64,000 nt of DNA, taken from Cotesia glomerata. Lineage: Eukaryota > Arthropoda > Insecta > Hymenoptera > Braconidae. The position numbers were made by a program, and so were the translations under genes. The stretch's first letter is position 1; the number at the start of each line of letters is the position of its first letter. The stretch lies in assembly GCF_020080835.1 (NCBI RefSeq), contig NC_058165.1:12273961-12337960 (forward strand), read 5' to 3'. Of this stretch, positions 50,301 to 61,572 are shown in pieces. The notes below the pieces were generated by a model. The model did not search any database. It worked only from the letters and a program-made list of their open reading frames with translations, and was not told the origin of the DNA.

Positions 50301-50749
50301 ACGAGATAGCACTTAGTGAAGGCATTGCATTAAATTAAGTATATTTATCGTAATATTGAAATTAATAGGCATTTGGAAATTTTTTAAAATATTTTAACTA
50401 GTAAATTTTTTAAGTCACTGTGTAGTTACTTACTTTATTTATTTAAAAACTTTTTTTTCAGCATTCATCTACTTTTTTTCATTGAATAAAATGGTATAAT
50501 CTCTACTAATTTTTAAATTATTATCCATTAATACCACATGTTTTTAGCTTTGCAGATTGTCTTTTATTTAATTCCACGTTTCTCAAAATATTTTTTTCCA
50601 GAGCTGTCAATAGCAGCAAAACTTCCCGCGTAAGGATTTAAACGAGTACTTCTTGAAAAATGGCGCGCTCTACCGGCGAAAATTTTGTCCCCTAAATTGA
50701 GACCATTCGTTCAACATTACGTTCGGACTCCTTGTATCTATACTTCGTG
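47362..50749 (+). mobile_element. P element, defective, 3388 bp
   Basis: Perfect 30 bp TIRs (left CACGAAGTATAGATACAAGG.., right its inverted complement, 50720-50749). It is flanked by the 8 bp target duplication CGTAGGAC (47354-47361 and 50750-50757). 8 bp duplications, ~31 bp TIRs and a THAP-type transposase are P-superfamily features. The coding part is broken and lacks the C-terminal half of the transposase. Confidence 0.93.
47611..49993 (+). pseudogene. P-element transposase remnant (THAP finger plus N-terminal part)
   Basis: Exon 1 (47611-47700, donor GTGAGT) reads MGKCCAVDGCLSGRKASEHL, the C2 half of a THAP zinc finger. The next exon (from about 47862) gives the C-H half in FICELHFNPKDVI (~47923), after an in-frame TGA near 47881. 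An AT-rich insertion near 47995 breaks the frame. An open piece follows (48039-48551), ending FNGIKKLF-like. A third block (49590-49993) has SVEWVYECLLM and FGFPKAIFDTLKLKGSRM, which match the P/THAP9 transposase middle region, with frame changes between them. The GTP-binding and catalytic C-terminal parts are absent. 48552-49590 and 49994-50719 show no coding. Confidence 0.85.
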
Positions 50750-52620
50750 CGTAGGACATTTAATTCTCTAAAAAAAATATTTGTGTGATTTTATTGTATC
50801 TTCATTACTTTTGCCTTACTGAGTACTTAAAGCTTTAAGAAACTGAAAGGATCATTGAAAAAACGTAATTTTGGTGTTGAATTTAAATTTTAGTGAGAAA
50901 AATAGGGTCATAGAACCTAATTTTAAAGGACCTTATTGGTAGGAAATCCAATTTTCTACAAAAAAGGTTGTATGTATTTTTTTTGTATTGAATTAGTGCT
51001 ATTACATAATTTTAACTTAAAATTAAAATTATGGCTGAAAAGATGATAAGATAGAGTTAAATTGATCATAACCTTTCATGTAGAAAATTTTATTTTCTAT
51101 AAAAAAAGTTTTATAGAATTTTTTTGTATCTTTAATACTCTAGCCACGTTAAGTACTTTAAACTTTTGGATACTGATCGAATTAGTGCTATGACAGAATT
51201 TAAATGTTGAATTCAAATTTTAGCGAAAAACAATGAGATGGAGTTAAATTGATGATGACCGTCCATGTAAAAATTCAATTTTCTAGAAAAAAAGTATCAT
51301 ACTATTTTTTTGTATCTTCAATACTTTACCCACGACAAGTAATTTGAACTTTTGGATACTGATTGAAAATGTGCTACAACTCAATTCGAACTTTAAATTC
51401 GAATTTCGGCGGAAAAAACTCAAAAACAGAGTAAAATCAATCATAACCTTTTTGTAGAAAATTTAATTTTTTTGAAAAAAATTTTCATAAGATTTTTTTG
51501 TATCCTCAATACTTTAGCCATGACAAGTATTTATAACTTTTGGATAATAATCAGATCAGTGCTATGACTGAATTAAAAATTTGATTTCAAATTCAGTCGA
51601 AAAAAAGAATGCTATGAAGTTAAGTTGATAATGACCTTTGATGTAGAAAATTTAATTCCCTAAAAACAAAGTTTTATAAGATTTTTTTGGATCTTAAATA
51701 TTTTAGTCACGACAAGTACTTTGAACTTTTGGATACTGATCGAATTAGTACCATGACTGAATTTAAACTTCTAATTCAAATTTTATCGGAAATAAAATGG
51801 AATAGAGTTCAATCGATAACAACCTTGTTTTTTTGTAAGAAATTTAATTCTTTCAAAAAAAAAAGGCTATTTATGATTCTTTTGTATTTTCATTACTTTT
51901 TGTTTTTAACGGGTACTTAAATCTTTGAGAAACTAAAAAGATCAGTGATAAATCTTTATTTTGTCTACAAATTTGAATTTTAGCGGAAAAAATAAGGTGA
52001 TAGAGCTAAATTCAAAACGATTTTATTTGCAGGAAATCTAATTTTCTAAAAAAAAAAGGATTTACGTAATTTTTCTGTATTTCAATATGTCAGCAACAAA
52101 AAGTACTTTAAACTTTTGGACACTGATCGAATTAATACTACGACAGAATTTAAATTTCAAATTCAAATTTTAGCAGAAAAAACAATGAGGTTGAGTTAAA
52201 TTGATAATGATCTTCTATGTAGAAAATTTAATTTTCTGACAAAAGTTTTAAAGGATTATTTTGTATCTACAATACTTTGGCCATGACAAGTATTTAAAAC
52301 TTTTGGATAATGATCGGATCAGTGCTTTGACTGAATTAAAACTTTAATTTCAAATTTTAGCGGAAAAAACAATGAGATGGAGTAAAATCGATAATGACCT
52401 TTCACGGAGAAAATTTAATTGTCTAAAAAAAATATTTTATAGGATTTTTTTGTATCTTGAATGCTTTAGCCACGACAAGTATCTTGAACTTTCAGATACT
52501 GATCGGATTAGTGCTATGACTGAATTTAAACTTTAAGTTAAAATTTTGCGGGGAAAAAATGAAATGGAGTTTAGTCGATGATAACCTTTTTTTTGTAAGA
52601 AATTTAATTCTTTCGAAAAA

Positions 52621-52982
52621 TAGTATATTACACACCGAGGGAAATAAAGTAAGAAATGTCTCAGATCACACGTAATTGTTGGCCGAGGCAAAGCTGAGAT
52701 CAACAAACATGTGATTCAGATCACGGCCATATTAAAGCAAATTTTAAGGGAGTTGGGAAAGAACGGATAGGGGAAAGGGGGGGACCTACTCAGTGGGAAT
52801 TTTTCCGTAATTGAAAAATAATCAGACAGCCCAGACTGGGAATCGAACCCAGATCTCTCGGTTACGCGCCAAGGGCTCTACCAGTTAAGCTATCCGAGAC
52901 AAGTACTGACTACTTTATTCAGTCACGTATTCAGATCACAGCCTCATGGCTTTCTTATTTACTTCCCGAGGAGTGTATGCTA
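52621..52982. mobile_element. small TIR element (~362 bp) carrying a hairpin and a tRNA-like sequence
   Basis: Ends TAGTATATTACACACCGAGG and ..CCCGAGGAGTGTATGCTA are imperfect inverted repeats of ~35 bp, and the same satellite resumes after 53063. It includes the hairpin 52661-52720 and the tRNA-like 52829-52900. No coding. The class is uncertain. Confidence 0.6.
52829..52900 (-). tRNA. tRNA-like sequence (pseudo-tRNA or SINE head)
   Basis: On the minus strand it has an A box (TAGCTTAACTGGTAGAG), a perfect T arm with B box GGTTCGATTCC, and an anticodon stem CTTGG/CCGAG with loop CGCGTAA. Base 33 is G, not T, and one acceptor pair is broken, so I do not call it functional. The anticodon would be CGT (Thr). 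Confidence 0.55.
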
Positions 52983-52989
52983 TTTTTTC

Positions 52990-53063
52990 GCTCGACGAAG
53001 GCAGAAAGTGGCAATTTCGTTTAGCGCAGCGGGCCGAAATTTGACGCTTTCTGCCCGTCGAGC
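52990..53063. repeat. 74-base inverted repeat GCTCGACG..CGTCGAGC
   Basis: Arms GCTCGACGAAGGCAGAAAG and CTTTCTGCCCGTCGAGC around TTTAGCGCAGCGGGCC. A related sequence in the opposite sense is at 40188-40275 (CTGCCTTCCGGCC..GCTGCGCTAAA..GTCGAGCAG). Confidence 0.75.
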
Positions 53064-53527
53064 AAAAAAAGTCATTTGTGATGTTTTTGTGTCTTCTTTA
53101 TTTTTTTCTTACTGAGCATATCCCTACAATAAAAATACATGACAGTTTGAAGTTAGTCAATAGTCGAAAAAATGAGACCTGATTCCTTATTGGTAGAATA
53201 TAAACCCTCCTCAGTTACTATTGGTCAATCTCCTGGTACGTGAACATATCAATATATATATATCGATATAAATCGAACAGGAAAATTTAAATTTTTATTT
53301 AAATTAAATTAATTGAATTAATTAATAATTGATGAAAAATAATTGATGATTTATAATTAATTTTAATTTTAATCAATAAATTTTAATAAATCATATAAAT
53401 ATAAAATTAATTTACCGATAATAACTAATCAAAAGTGGAACAATCAAAATGAATAGTGAATATAAAAATATTTATTAATAGAATTCATGACTAATAACAA
53501 TAATATAAACAATACCAGTAACACATG

Positions 53528-53559
<32 letters not shown>

Positions 53560-53565
53560 TATAAT

Positions 53566-53665
53566 NNNNNNNNNNNNNNNNNNNNNNNNNNNNNNNNNNN
53601 NNNNNNNNNNNNNNNNNNNNNNNNNNNNNNNNNNNNNNNNNNNNNNNNNNNNNNNNNNNNNNNNN
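53566..53665. other. assembly gap (100 N) within a TAA microsatellite
   Basis: Exactly 100 N between TAA repeats. The same ~90 bp sequence (ATAGAATTC-TGACTAATAAC..CACATGATAATAATAA) occurs on both sides, at 53479 and 53779, so a collapse or false duplication is possible. Confidence 0.99.
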
Positions 53666-53703
<38 letters not shown>

Positions 53704-54254
53704 GTAATTCAATGTTTATTTTTCCACAGACTTACGTCAGATTAATTAAATGAATAATGAATATATAAATATTTATTAATAGAATTCTTGACTAATAACA
53801 ATAATATAAGCAATACCAGCAACACATGATAATAATAATAATAATAATAGTAATTCAATATTCATTTTATAAATAACTTACGTCAGAAAATATCTATAAA
53901 ATAATAGTAATAATAACAAAAGATGTTACTATTGTTGTAACTAAAATTTAAAAAATCACCAGTTGTCAAAGATACATTTATTTAAATAATTTTTATTACA
54001 TTAAAGTTCTTGTTTTTTAACTAAACAACCATAATAATAAAATTGTAACATCTTATATGATAATTTCATATTTAATTGAAATTAAATATTAAATAAACAA
54101 AAAAAAAATAAATAAGATCAATTATTAAGAAGTAATAGTGAAAGTTTAACCACGTGGTGACAATTGAATATTTAAGGAAAAAAATATTAAAGGTAAGTAT
54201 AAAAGACATAATCCTAAATAATTTTAAAATAAAAATCAACGATTTTTAACGCTA

Positions 54255-55767
54255 TTAATGAGGATTAATAAGACCAATTTTCTCCAATTGGAAAGTTGGT
54301 AGAGCAGCTACTCCTGCTTCAAGAGTCACATCAGCTATATTTTTAACTGAAACAAATGAAGCTCGTCTTGGACCTGAAAAATAAAAAAAAGATTAATTAC
54401 ATTTTTAGTCAGTCGTAAACTCATTGTATCTAATTACTTAAATATATTAATACAATTTACCTTTTGGACGATATTCACCCATAATCCGTACATATACACC
54501 GACAACCAAAGTAGGATTATTTACAAAATTCTCAATAACAACCCTCAGTTTGTGTTTAATATCTACGATCACACCGCAAACATAGACATTGGCTCTGTTC
54601 CCTACATTTGCAAACGGCATCTTTATCCAACCTCAGACAACTGTAATAATAATATTAATACTAATCAATAAACCATCAATAAATCTTAATCTTTAGATAT
54701 AAATATTGTACAATACATTCAACAAATAAACACTCTGAATGAATAAATGAATATTAATGTTAAGTACATTGAAATATTTTTATTATTATTTTTATTATAA
54801 ATAATAAATAAGATTTATAAATAATAAATAAGATCATACGGCGAAAATGTTAAAAAATCAACGTAATATTTACTGAAAATTTTCCAGCGTGGGTAGGCAC
54901 GTCCTTCAGTGGAATCGGCATACCGACAACATTCGCAGGGGATCCGATGTTGAAACTCCCGCGGTTTAGATTGATCTTTGTCTCCACCAACACAGTTAAA
55001 CTGATGTCATTTATTTCTTTGTCATTAGACAAAACGTGCTCGTATTCTAAAGGAGTACTTCTGGCACTTACAATTTTTATGATCTATAACAACAAACATG
55101 TTAACAATAATGTAGATATTATTTAATTCTAAACGAACACCAAAATCATGCGACTTTTTAATGGCTTACCGCGTGCTGACGTATAAATGGGCGATAAAAA
55201 TCTGCTTGATCTCCAAAAAAATATATACACACATCCGAATTATCATTATTACTTACAATAATTCTAATTATTGGCATCATTCCTTGAGTCATTTGACGAG
55301 CAACTTCTTTTACGTGTTTAATGTAACCTACCAAGTTGCTGAAAAATAAAATTTCCAATGAATGTACCATACATGTTCAGTAAATATATGAAAATGAAAA
55401 TTAAAATCACCGACATTTAAAAATATTTATAATTCAATTTGTTAAAAAATGATTATTAAATATGTTAAAATAAAAATTTTCACATGGAGAAAATTTCAAA
55501 AATTATTTGTTGAATTTTTAAAAAACAGACATTCCTATTAATTAATTAATAAAGAAATAAAAAAAAATTGAGTGTCGGCTAACTTAATTTTTATTTAGTA
55601 ATAATAGTAAATAAATAAATTGTCCACATAAAATATAAATGACCGCCGGATTAAAGTAATATTTTTTGTAAATTTAATACTTACACAGTATTGTCGTATA
55701 TTACCCACTGACGAATCTATTCGTCGGATGTGAATGACATCGTCAGTAATTGTTGTTGTGGATTCAT
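54255..55767 (-). pseudogene. divergent RPA70-like OB-fold paralogue, antisense to the intact gene
   Basis: Five exons read by splice sites and likeness to the plus-strand gene. Exon 1 55767-55685 (ATG, then TAG at codon 17); exon 2 55338-55170 (NLVGYIKHVKEVARQ to the CIYFFGDQADFY strand, matching FTGSVAW..RFLVWDPLISEY of the sense gene); exon 3 55083-54874 (IIKIVSARST..PIPLKDVPTHAGKFS); exon 4 54640-54461 (NVYVCGVIVDIKHKLRVVI..YVRIMGEYRPK); exon 5 54373-54255 (ASFVSVKNIADVTLEAGVAA, TAA). Exon 4 is 180 bases where the phases need 3n+1, so it holds an indel. The intron positions mirror those of the sense gene. The family is an RPA70 DBD-A/B-like OB pair, much diverged. It is missing from copy A. 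Confidence 0.6.
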
Positions 55768-55769
55768 TT

Positions 55770-56918
55770 ATCGTCCGAATAAATGATAAAACACATGAAC
55801 GTTTCGAACCGACGCAAAATTATTTTACTGTCGGATATTTCTTGAGCGCAATATAACAGAATATAAAAGCGCGGTCTATTTGGTACGTACACCACGTGCT
55901 ATTGAAGCCGGCCTCGGACAAAAAAGGCGGATTTTTAAAGTTGGGCTTTACTATAGGATTTTACGATCTACAGTATAATCAACATAAGGAACAGAGACAA
56001 ATATCAAATTTTCTAAAGTAAAAAAAAACATGATATAACATAACTCAATGATTGTATGTAACTAAAATAATAATTACTTGAATAATTAATAATATGAAGT
56101 GTAAACAATAAATAGTTAAGTCAAGATTATTATTATTTATTTCAGCGAATGCATGTGAAATTTGAATCTACGCGCCCTTCGAAAATCAATGATAATAATA
56201 ATAGTCGTTAAACAGATTTTTTTTAATATCAACAATATGTTTAAATTTAAATTAAAATGAAAATAACCATTTTTTTCTTATTTACGATAATAATGATAAT
56301 ATGAATAATATTTATATTGTTGTATTGATCCGTTTATTTTACAGTGTTTTATCCTATTATTATATTTATTATAAAACAAATAAATAAAAATTCTGTTCGG
56401 TGTTATAATTTCTATCAGGATTCAGGGCTCCCAACCATAGTTTTCAATACAGAAAGTTGGCTTCATTGATTAAATAGATGAACGATAGTAAGAAAGTTCT
56501 GGAATATATCATACGATTTCGTTTTATTAAAAACATCATTATTATAACATCAAATAATTTTTTAAATTTAATCATTGTTATTATTAAATAGAAAACTGAC
56601 GATTTCCAAATATGAAATCTTAACTATTTGTTTTTATTATAATATTTAATTTTTAATCAAGCATATATTATTTTGATTGCGTACTTGACACTTTGGTGTT
56701 TCCGGTTGCAAGACGACACGTGAAACACCAAGGAAAAAGTTCTTTTCGCTGTGACTTCGACGCGCGACGGTCGTGCTTTACTTACACGCAAACAATACCG
56801 CATTTTGTGATTAATTTTTACCTCTTGGTTAACTGGAACGCGTAATATTATTTATATTAAATAAATTCAAGTAATTGCTTATTAATAAAAAAAAATTTTG
56901 TTAAACATAATTCCCAAA
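55770..56918. promoter_or_regulatory. shared region between the divergent RPA-like genes
   Basis: About 1.15 kb between the two start codons. It contains a GC-rich block conserved with copy A (AAAAGCGCGGTCTA..GTACGTACACC..CCGGCCTC, 55865-55915) and a second near 56695 (GTTTCCGGTTGCAAGACGAC). A two-way promoter is an inference from the layout only. Confidence 0.35.
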
Positions 56919-58277
56919 ATGACCGACACGTCCAAAAAGGATATTGATTTTACTCCTTCGAGTAATGATGAAGTCGATTCGTTCACTCACGGTGATACTA
57001 TGGTGTAAGTAATTTTCGATTAATTATTTTTTTTATCATCAGTATATCATTCTGACGATTAAATTACTAATTTATAATTAATCAGCTAATTTATTTCCAA
57101 TTAACTAAATTTTTTTTTGCGTTACAGTCAATTCACAGGCTCGGTGGCATGGATCGACGGCATGAAATTGTTGAAAAGCAAGAAGAGGATCTTTCGCTTT
57201 GTTATGACGAATGGAACCGGTCGCAGAATCCGATTCTTGGTTTGGGATCCGTTAATTTCGGAATATCAGGCCAAACTTCATGAAAAATTGGTATAAACTT
57301 TTTATATTTAAACCTTTTTAAATTAAATTATCAATTCATGATATTTGATTTGGCTAAATTATTAAATTAAAATAGATAATTAATTGATAAAATTATCGTA
57401 TATTAAATTAAATTACATCAAATAATTAATGCTTTCTATTTCTTTTTAGGTGGTCAAGTTCGAACGTTTGAAGTGTCAAAATGCTGATCCCAATTTCGCG
57501 CAAGCTGCTGAAGACGTTGCCCCAATTGAATTAACGATTACCGGAAGTACAACGAAGGACTATGACGACAGCACGTCTGTAGGACCACGTGTCTATGAGC
57601 CGATCAGCATTCCAAGAGTTTATGAAGAATTCGGTATTGTATGTAAGTTTCAAAAAATTTGTATTTATCGTAATTGTTGATATCTTTTCATTTTAAATCT
57701 TTGGATTTTATTTTCTATTGAAATTTATAATTTTTTTTTTTTTTTTTTTCTTTTCGAAGGCGTCCAAGGATTCATAAGAGACCTGTTTGAAGATATAACC
57801 TTTAATAACAACGTATACGGTGCCGGATCAATCACTGATGGTGAATATCGGGTAAAAGTCCAAGTGCGCTCATTCTCGAAAGCTCGTGATTCATTAAAAA
57901 AACATACACTTGGCGTACATGTTGAAGTGAAAGGACAAGTCAATAGAGATAAAACAAGTGAGTATCGTGAAAAAAAAAAATTTTTTTCCTACAACGGTTA
58001 TTTTTTTGAAATAATTTAAAATTGCTGGTATGTTTTTTAATTAATTCTGATTAAATAGTCTTTTAAAATTTTTTTTTCAGGTGCATTTCCGTACGTGCAA
58101 TGTAACTCGATGTCTGATGTAAAAATCGTCGATGACAAAATGATGAGTGCGGCTGATGTTAAAAAGGGATTCCGAACCCCGACTAATCCGTCTCCCAAAA
58201 GGATTCGCATTGAACCATCCACGATAGAGGAGATAAACGGTAAAACTACCGACCAAAAAAACATGGATACCCTTTAA
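56919..58277 (+). CDS. RPA70-like single-strand-DNA-binding protein, two OB folds (intact)
   Basis: Five exons with consensus splice sites and consistent phases: 56919-57004, 57128-57290, 57450-57642, 57760-57957 and 58081-58277, giving 278 residues. OB fold 1 is at about residues 29-113 (QFTGSVAWIDGMK, then IRFLVWDPLISEYQ; ends APIELTITGST). A linker with PISIPRVYEEFG leads to OB fold 2 at about 145-230 (VQGFIRDLFED..HVEVKGQVN..YVQCNSMSDVKIV). The tail is basic (NPSPKRIRIEP), possibly a nuclear signal. The arrangement follows RPA70 DBD-A then DBD-B. The zinc-bearing DBD-C and the N-terminal RPA70N domain are absent, so it is much shorter than RPA70 (~610 residues). It would bind single-stranded DNA; RPA-like proteins are known companions of Helitron Rep/helicase, chiefly in plants. 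Start: ATG with AAA at -3, giving an N-terminus matching copy A. LEF-3-like viral SSB is an alternative. Confidence 0.7.
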
Positions 58278-60865
58278 TGCTGCGTAATATGACGTTTAAA
58301 CGCTTTGCGATAGCATACTCTATTTGCATCAATTAGATTGTTCTATGAAAGTTAATTATTGCGTTTTAAAGTATCTTCTTTTAATATTTTATCTTTAAGC
58401 GAGTTTTTAAAATCGCCTTTTTACTATTAATAACATTTAAGTTTTGTTTTTAATCGCAGATGAAGTACCTTAATTAAAATATCCTTTATTCACATATTCA
58501 TATACCAGCATATATTCTTCTAAAACACGACACACTTTTTGTTGCTGATTTTCGTTATAATTTTTTTTTCAAAAGCATGATACATATACATAGATATGAT
58601 AATTTTTTGTTGCATTTAACTTGAACGTATAAATTTTTTATTATTTTCTCTACCTAATTATGGTCAATCGAAAGTTTAAATTAAATAGACACTTTTACAA
58701 TCTCAACTTCAATTATAATAGTTAAGGTATTTCATCGGATTTATTACTCGTTAATTAACGTACTCAATTATTCATAAATTAATATTTTTTTGAGTTGGAT
58801 TTTCAATATTCACGATATTTAATTCTACTATTTTTTTATCCACGGATTTTCGTTTATTGCCGTTAATGTATTACATAACAATTGAAGTTGCTAGCTTTTT
58901 ATATCGACTTTTAAAGTTGATAATCCGCAATTTTATTACATTTCGAAATGAACGTAACTTTTGGTTTTCGCGATCATTTTACACTAAATATCTTACAATT
59001 GTGCTTTAAAATATCGATTGTCACTTTATATTATTTTCTTGAGAAACCGAATGTGATTTAAATTTTATATCTTGATACTAATAATAATGAAGTAACTTGC
59101 CGTTGTTGAAATGACAAGTGCGAATGCCTAAGACTGCCTCCGTCATAATTCCATGTCTAACTTAAGTCAATTATTTATTGATAATAATTTTAAAGTATTA
59201 TTAAACAACTATGGAATTATGATTTTAATCTTACATTTGCCATAATATAATAATATAATTATCCGATAGCTATTTTTAGATAAATCGATCTTGTCATTAA
59301 ATTTATAAGTTAGTACTACATCCAGTCACAGTGATATTTAAATTAAGTTGTATACGATTGGAATAAATAAATAGATTAAGATTACAGTAAATAATATAAA
59401 TATAAAAAATATATGCAATGTTATTCATAAGTATTAGTATGACCAATTGAATGTTGTAAACACAAAAGCAATCAAACATATGTGTTCGATGTTATGTTAT
59501 AGAATGCCATTTTGAATGTAATTGTTATGTAAAACTTATTATTTAACTTGTGACATTAATAAAATAATGTTGAATGTGTGCTAAATTACATTGTTTATTT
59601 TTGTAGTTGATTTTTAATATTTAGAATCCAATCAATGTTCGACTTCACTTTATCAATTTGTTATCTTTTCAGAAATTGTTCCGTTATTTACATCTAAAAT
59701 AGAAATTTGAATAACGCGCCAAGCAATAACTGTTGTATTCCTATGATTGCAGGGTTGGTTATTGACTGCAAGTAACATATTCTTTCAGATAATAATTGAA
59801 GACTGTGACGCTACAGCCACGGCTCTATGCTTGCTTTCGAATGCTCTAACAGCTGACATAAAAATCATCATAAATCGAGATTTATCAAACTAACAGAAAT
59901 TTGCACTACTACTCTGTGTCGTCTTAATGATATTTATGGATTTTATCCATAATTGATGATTCATACGACGCGTTGTCATACATATGATTTTTTAATATAA
60001 TATTGAGCAAAATAAATATATGTATAACCTAAGATTTTCAACACATGTGTCTGATGAAGTTCGTTATCCTCATCTATTTGTGAATTAATTCTTGTTGCAA
60101 ATATAATACTGCAGTGCACAAACATTTAGACGATAGTCTCAATTCGCCTAGAATTACGTTTAGTTATTTGAACAATATATTCAGAAAATAATAATTTTAT
60201 TCGTGCTATGTAAGTATACGTTCATTTCTTTTGGAGTTAAAAAACATTTTTTATTCAACTTATTAATAATATACCTTTTTTACAAAGAATTGTGATACAT
60301 TTTTTATGAAGACATAATAACATCAAAATTTATGTTTCACAAATGTATAAATTCCAAAATCATGAATGTTTCATTTTCTAATTCTGTTAATATTTTACTT
60401 TATTATCGATTGACATCAAATATTGTTTGATAATAATTGGGTTAATCAACATTTTTATTGTGATTTTATTAATTTATTACATTAAATCTAAATAATATTT
60501 TTTCTATTTGCACTTACAGTTTTATGGATTTTTTTACAAATGAAGTTGAAAAAAAAAATTATTGTAATAATTTTTTCAATGAAATGAATTAAAAAATTTT
60601 TTATGTCGGTGAACTTTAATGTCATGAATATTATTTCAAATTACAAATTCTTATTTGATTAATGGGATCATGGAATAAATTCATCTGGCATATTATTATT
60701 ATTATTATTTTTTTTTTTTGGAATAATAATAATGATAAAAAATCAATAGGTATATATATAAAATTTTGATGTCATTCTTTCGATAATTGTTCTTTACTTT
60801 TTTATTTGGTTGTGTATGTATTTTCATAATGTAACGTCCTAATCGTTTTGTCTTATTTCTTCCAG
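58278..60865. other. 3' region of RPA-like copy B, no gene seen
   Basis: Matches 13233-15813 along its length. AT-rich. The TA run of copy A at 15620 is here a TTA/T run. Confidence 0.5.
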
Positions 60866-60939
60866 GTCCATCAAATTCCCGTCGGGTGATCAGAGAGGAG
60901 AAAGGGCATAGAATACGAAAAAAGAACGGATATTTATAA
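60866..60939 (+). other. possible alternative last exon of RPA-like copy B
   Basis: After TCTTCCAG the 74 bases read, in exon-4 phase, SPSNSRRVIREEKGHRIR..NGYL then TAA. The copy at 15814-15887 is also open, with several residue changes and no stop. Confidence 0.25.
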
Positions 60940-61472
60940 TAAGGATTAATAAAAAAATAAATAAGATTACTAATTGAGATATTAAGTAATAGAATTTAGA
61001 CGTAAGAATCATAGCAATTAGTAAAATCTGTAATAATCTAACTGTATCAACATTGCATACGATATATGATTAGTAAAATAAATAATTTTTTTTAAAAATA
61101 GAAAATTGAGTTAATTTTGTTATATATGATATAGGATTATATACAGAAACTAGAACGAGATACCTAAGAAACTACTATAACGTATTGCACAAATAAATAC
61201 AATACTAATCAAAAATACATGAGACATTATTCAGACATACCAATAAATAAATACATAATAATTCTATAAAAACCTACCCAACAAACAAATTCACTGATAA
61301 TTATAAAAATATAACATATATTTATGGTTTTAAATATAAAGAACAAGAAAGACATTGGAAATAAAATAAGAAATATGAATTAATGATAAGAAAATTTCTT
61401 CCGAGATCATAATTACTTTTTGTTTATTATCATTACTATTGATTATTATTATTATGTTATTAAATGTTATTA

Positions 61473-61572
61473 NNNNNNNNNNNNNNNNNNNNNNNNNNNN
61501 NNNNNNNNNNNNNNNNNNNNNNNNNNNNNNNNNNNNNNNNNNNNNNNNNNNNNNNNNNNNNNNNNNNNNNNN
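61473..61572. other. assembly gap (100 N)
   Basis: Exactly 100 N at the end of the homology with copy A. The right-hand sequence has no counterpart there. Confidence 0.99.

Larger units (their letters stand above)
46590..53116. repeat. ~188 bp satellite array, interrupted by a P element and a TIR element
   Basis: AAGTACTT-AAACTTTTGGATACTGATCG-ATTAGTGCTATGACTGAATTTAAA recurs near 46866, 47240, 51150, 51337, 51527, 51714, 52103, 52288 and 52478. A second monomer type (GAGTACTTAAA-CTTT-AGAAACTGAAAAGATCA) is near 47050, 50823 and 51914. The spacing is 184-200 bases. Insertions at 47362-50749 and 52621-53063 split monomers. The last piece (53064-53117) is cut by the Helitron-like end. Confidence 0.9.
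53121..61472 (+). mobile_element. Helitron-like element, copy B (left half, with divergent RPA-like pair)
   Basis: Homologous to 10271-16471 from the first T of TCCCTACAATAAAAATACAT up to TGTTATTAAATG, about 93-95% alike in non-coding parts by eye. The left flank is the 188 bp satellite, not the flank of copy A. It differs by an extra ~1.9 kb (53950-55855) holding the minus-strand RPA-like gene, which copy A lacks. The right end is lost in the gap. Confidence 0.6.

Noticed and set aside
46590..52620. Regular repeats considered as a CRISPR-like array
   Set aside because: Units of 188 bp are contiguous diverged monomers with no short identical repeat and unique spacer pattern, in a eukaryotic context.
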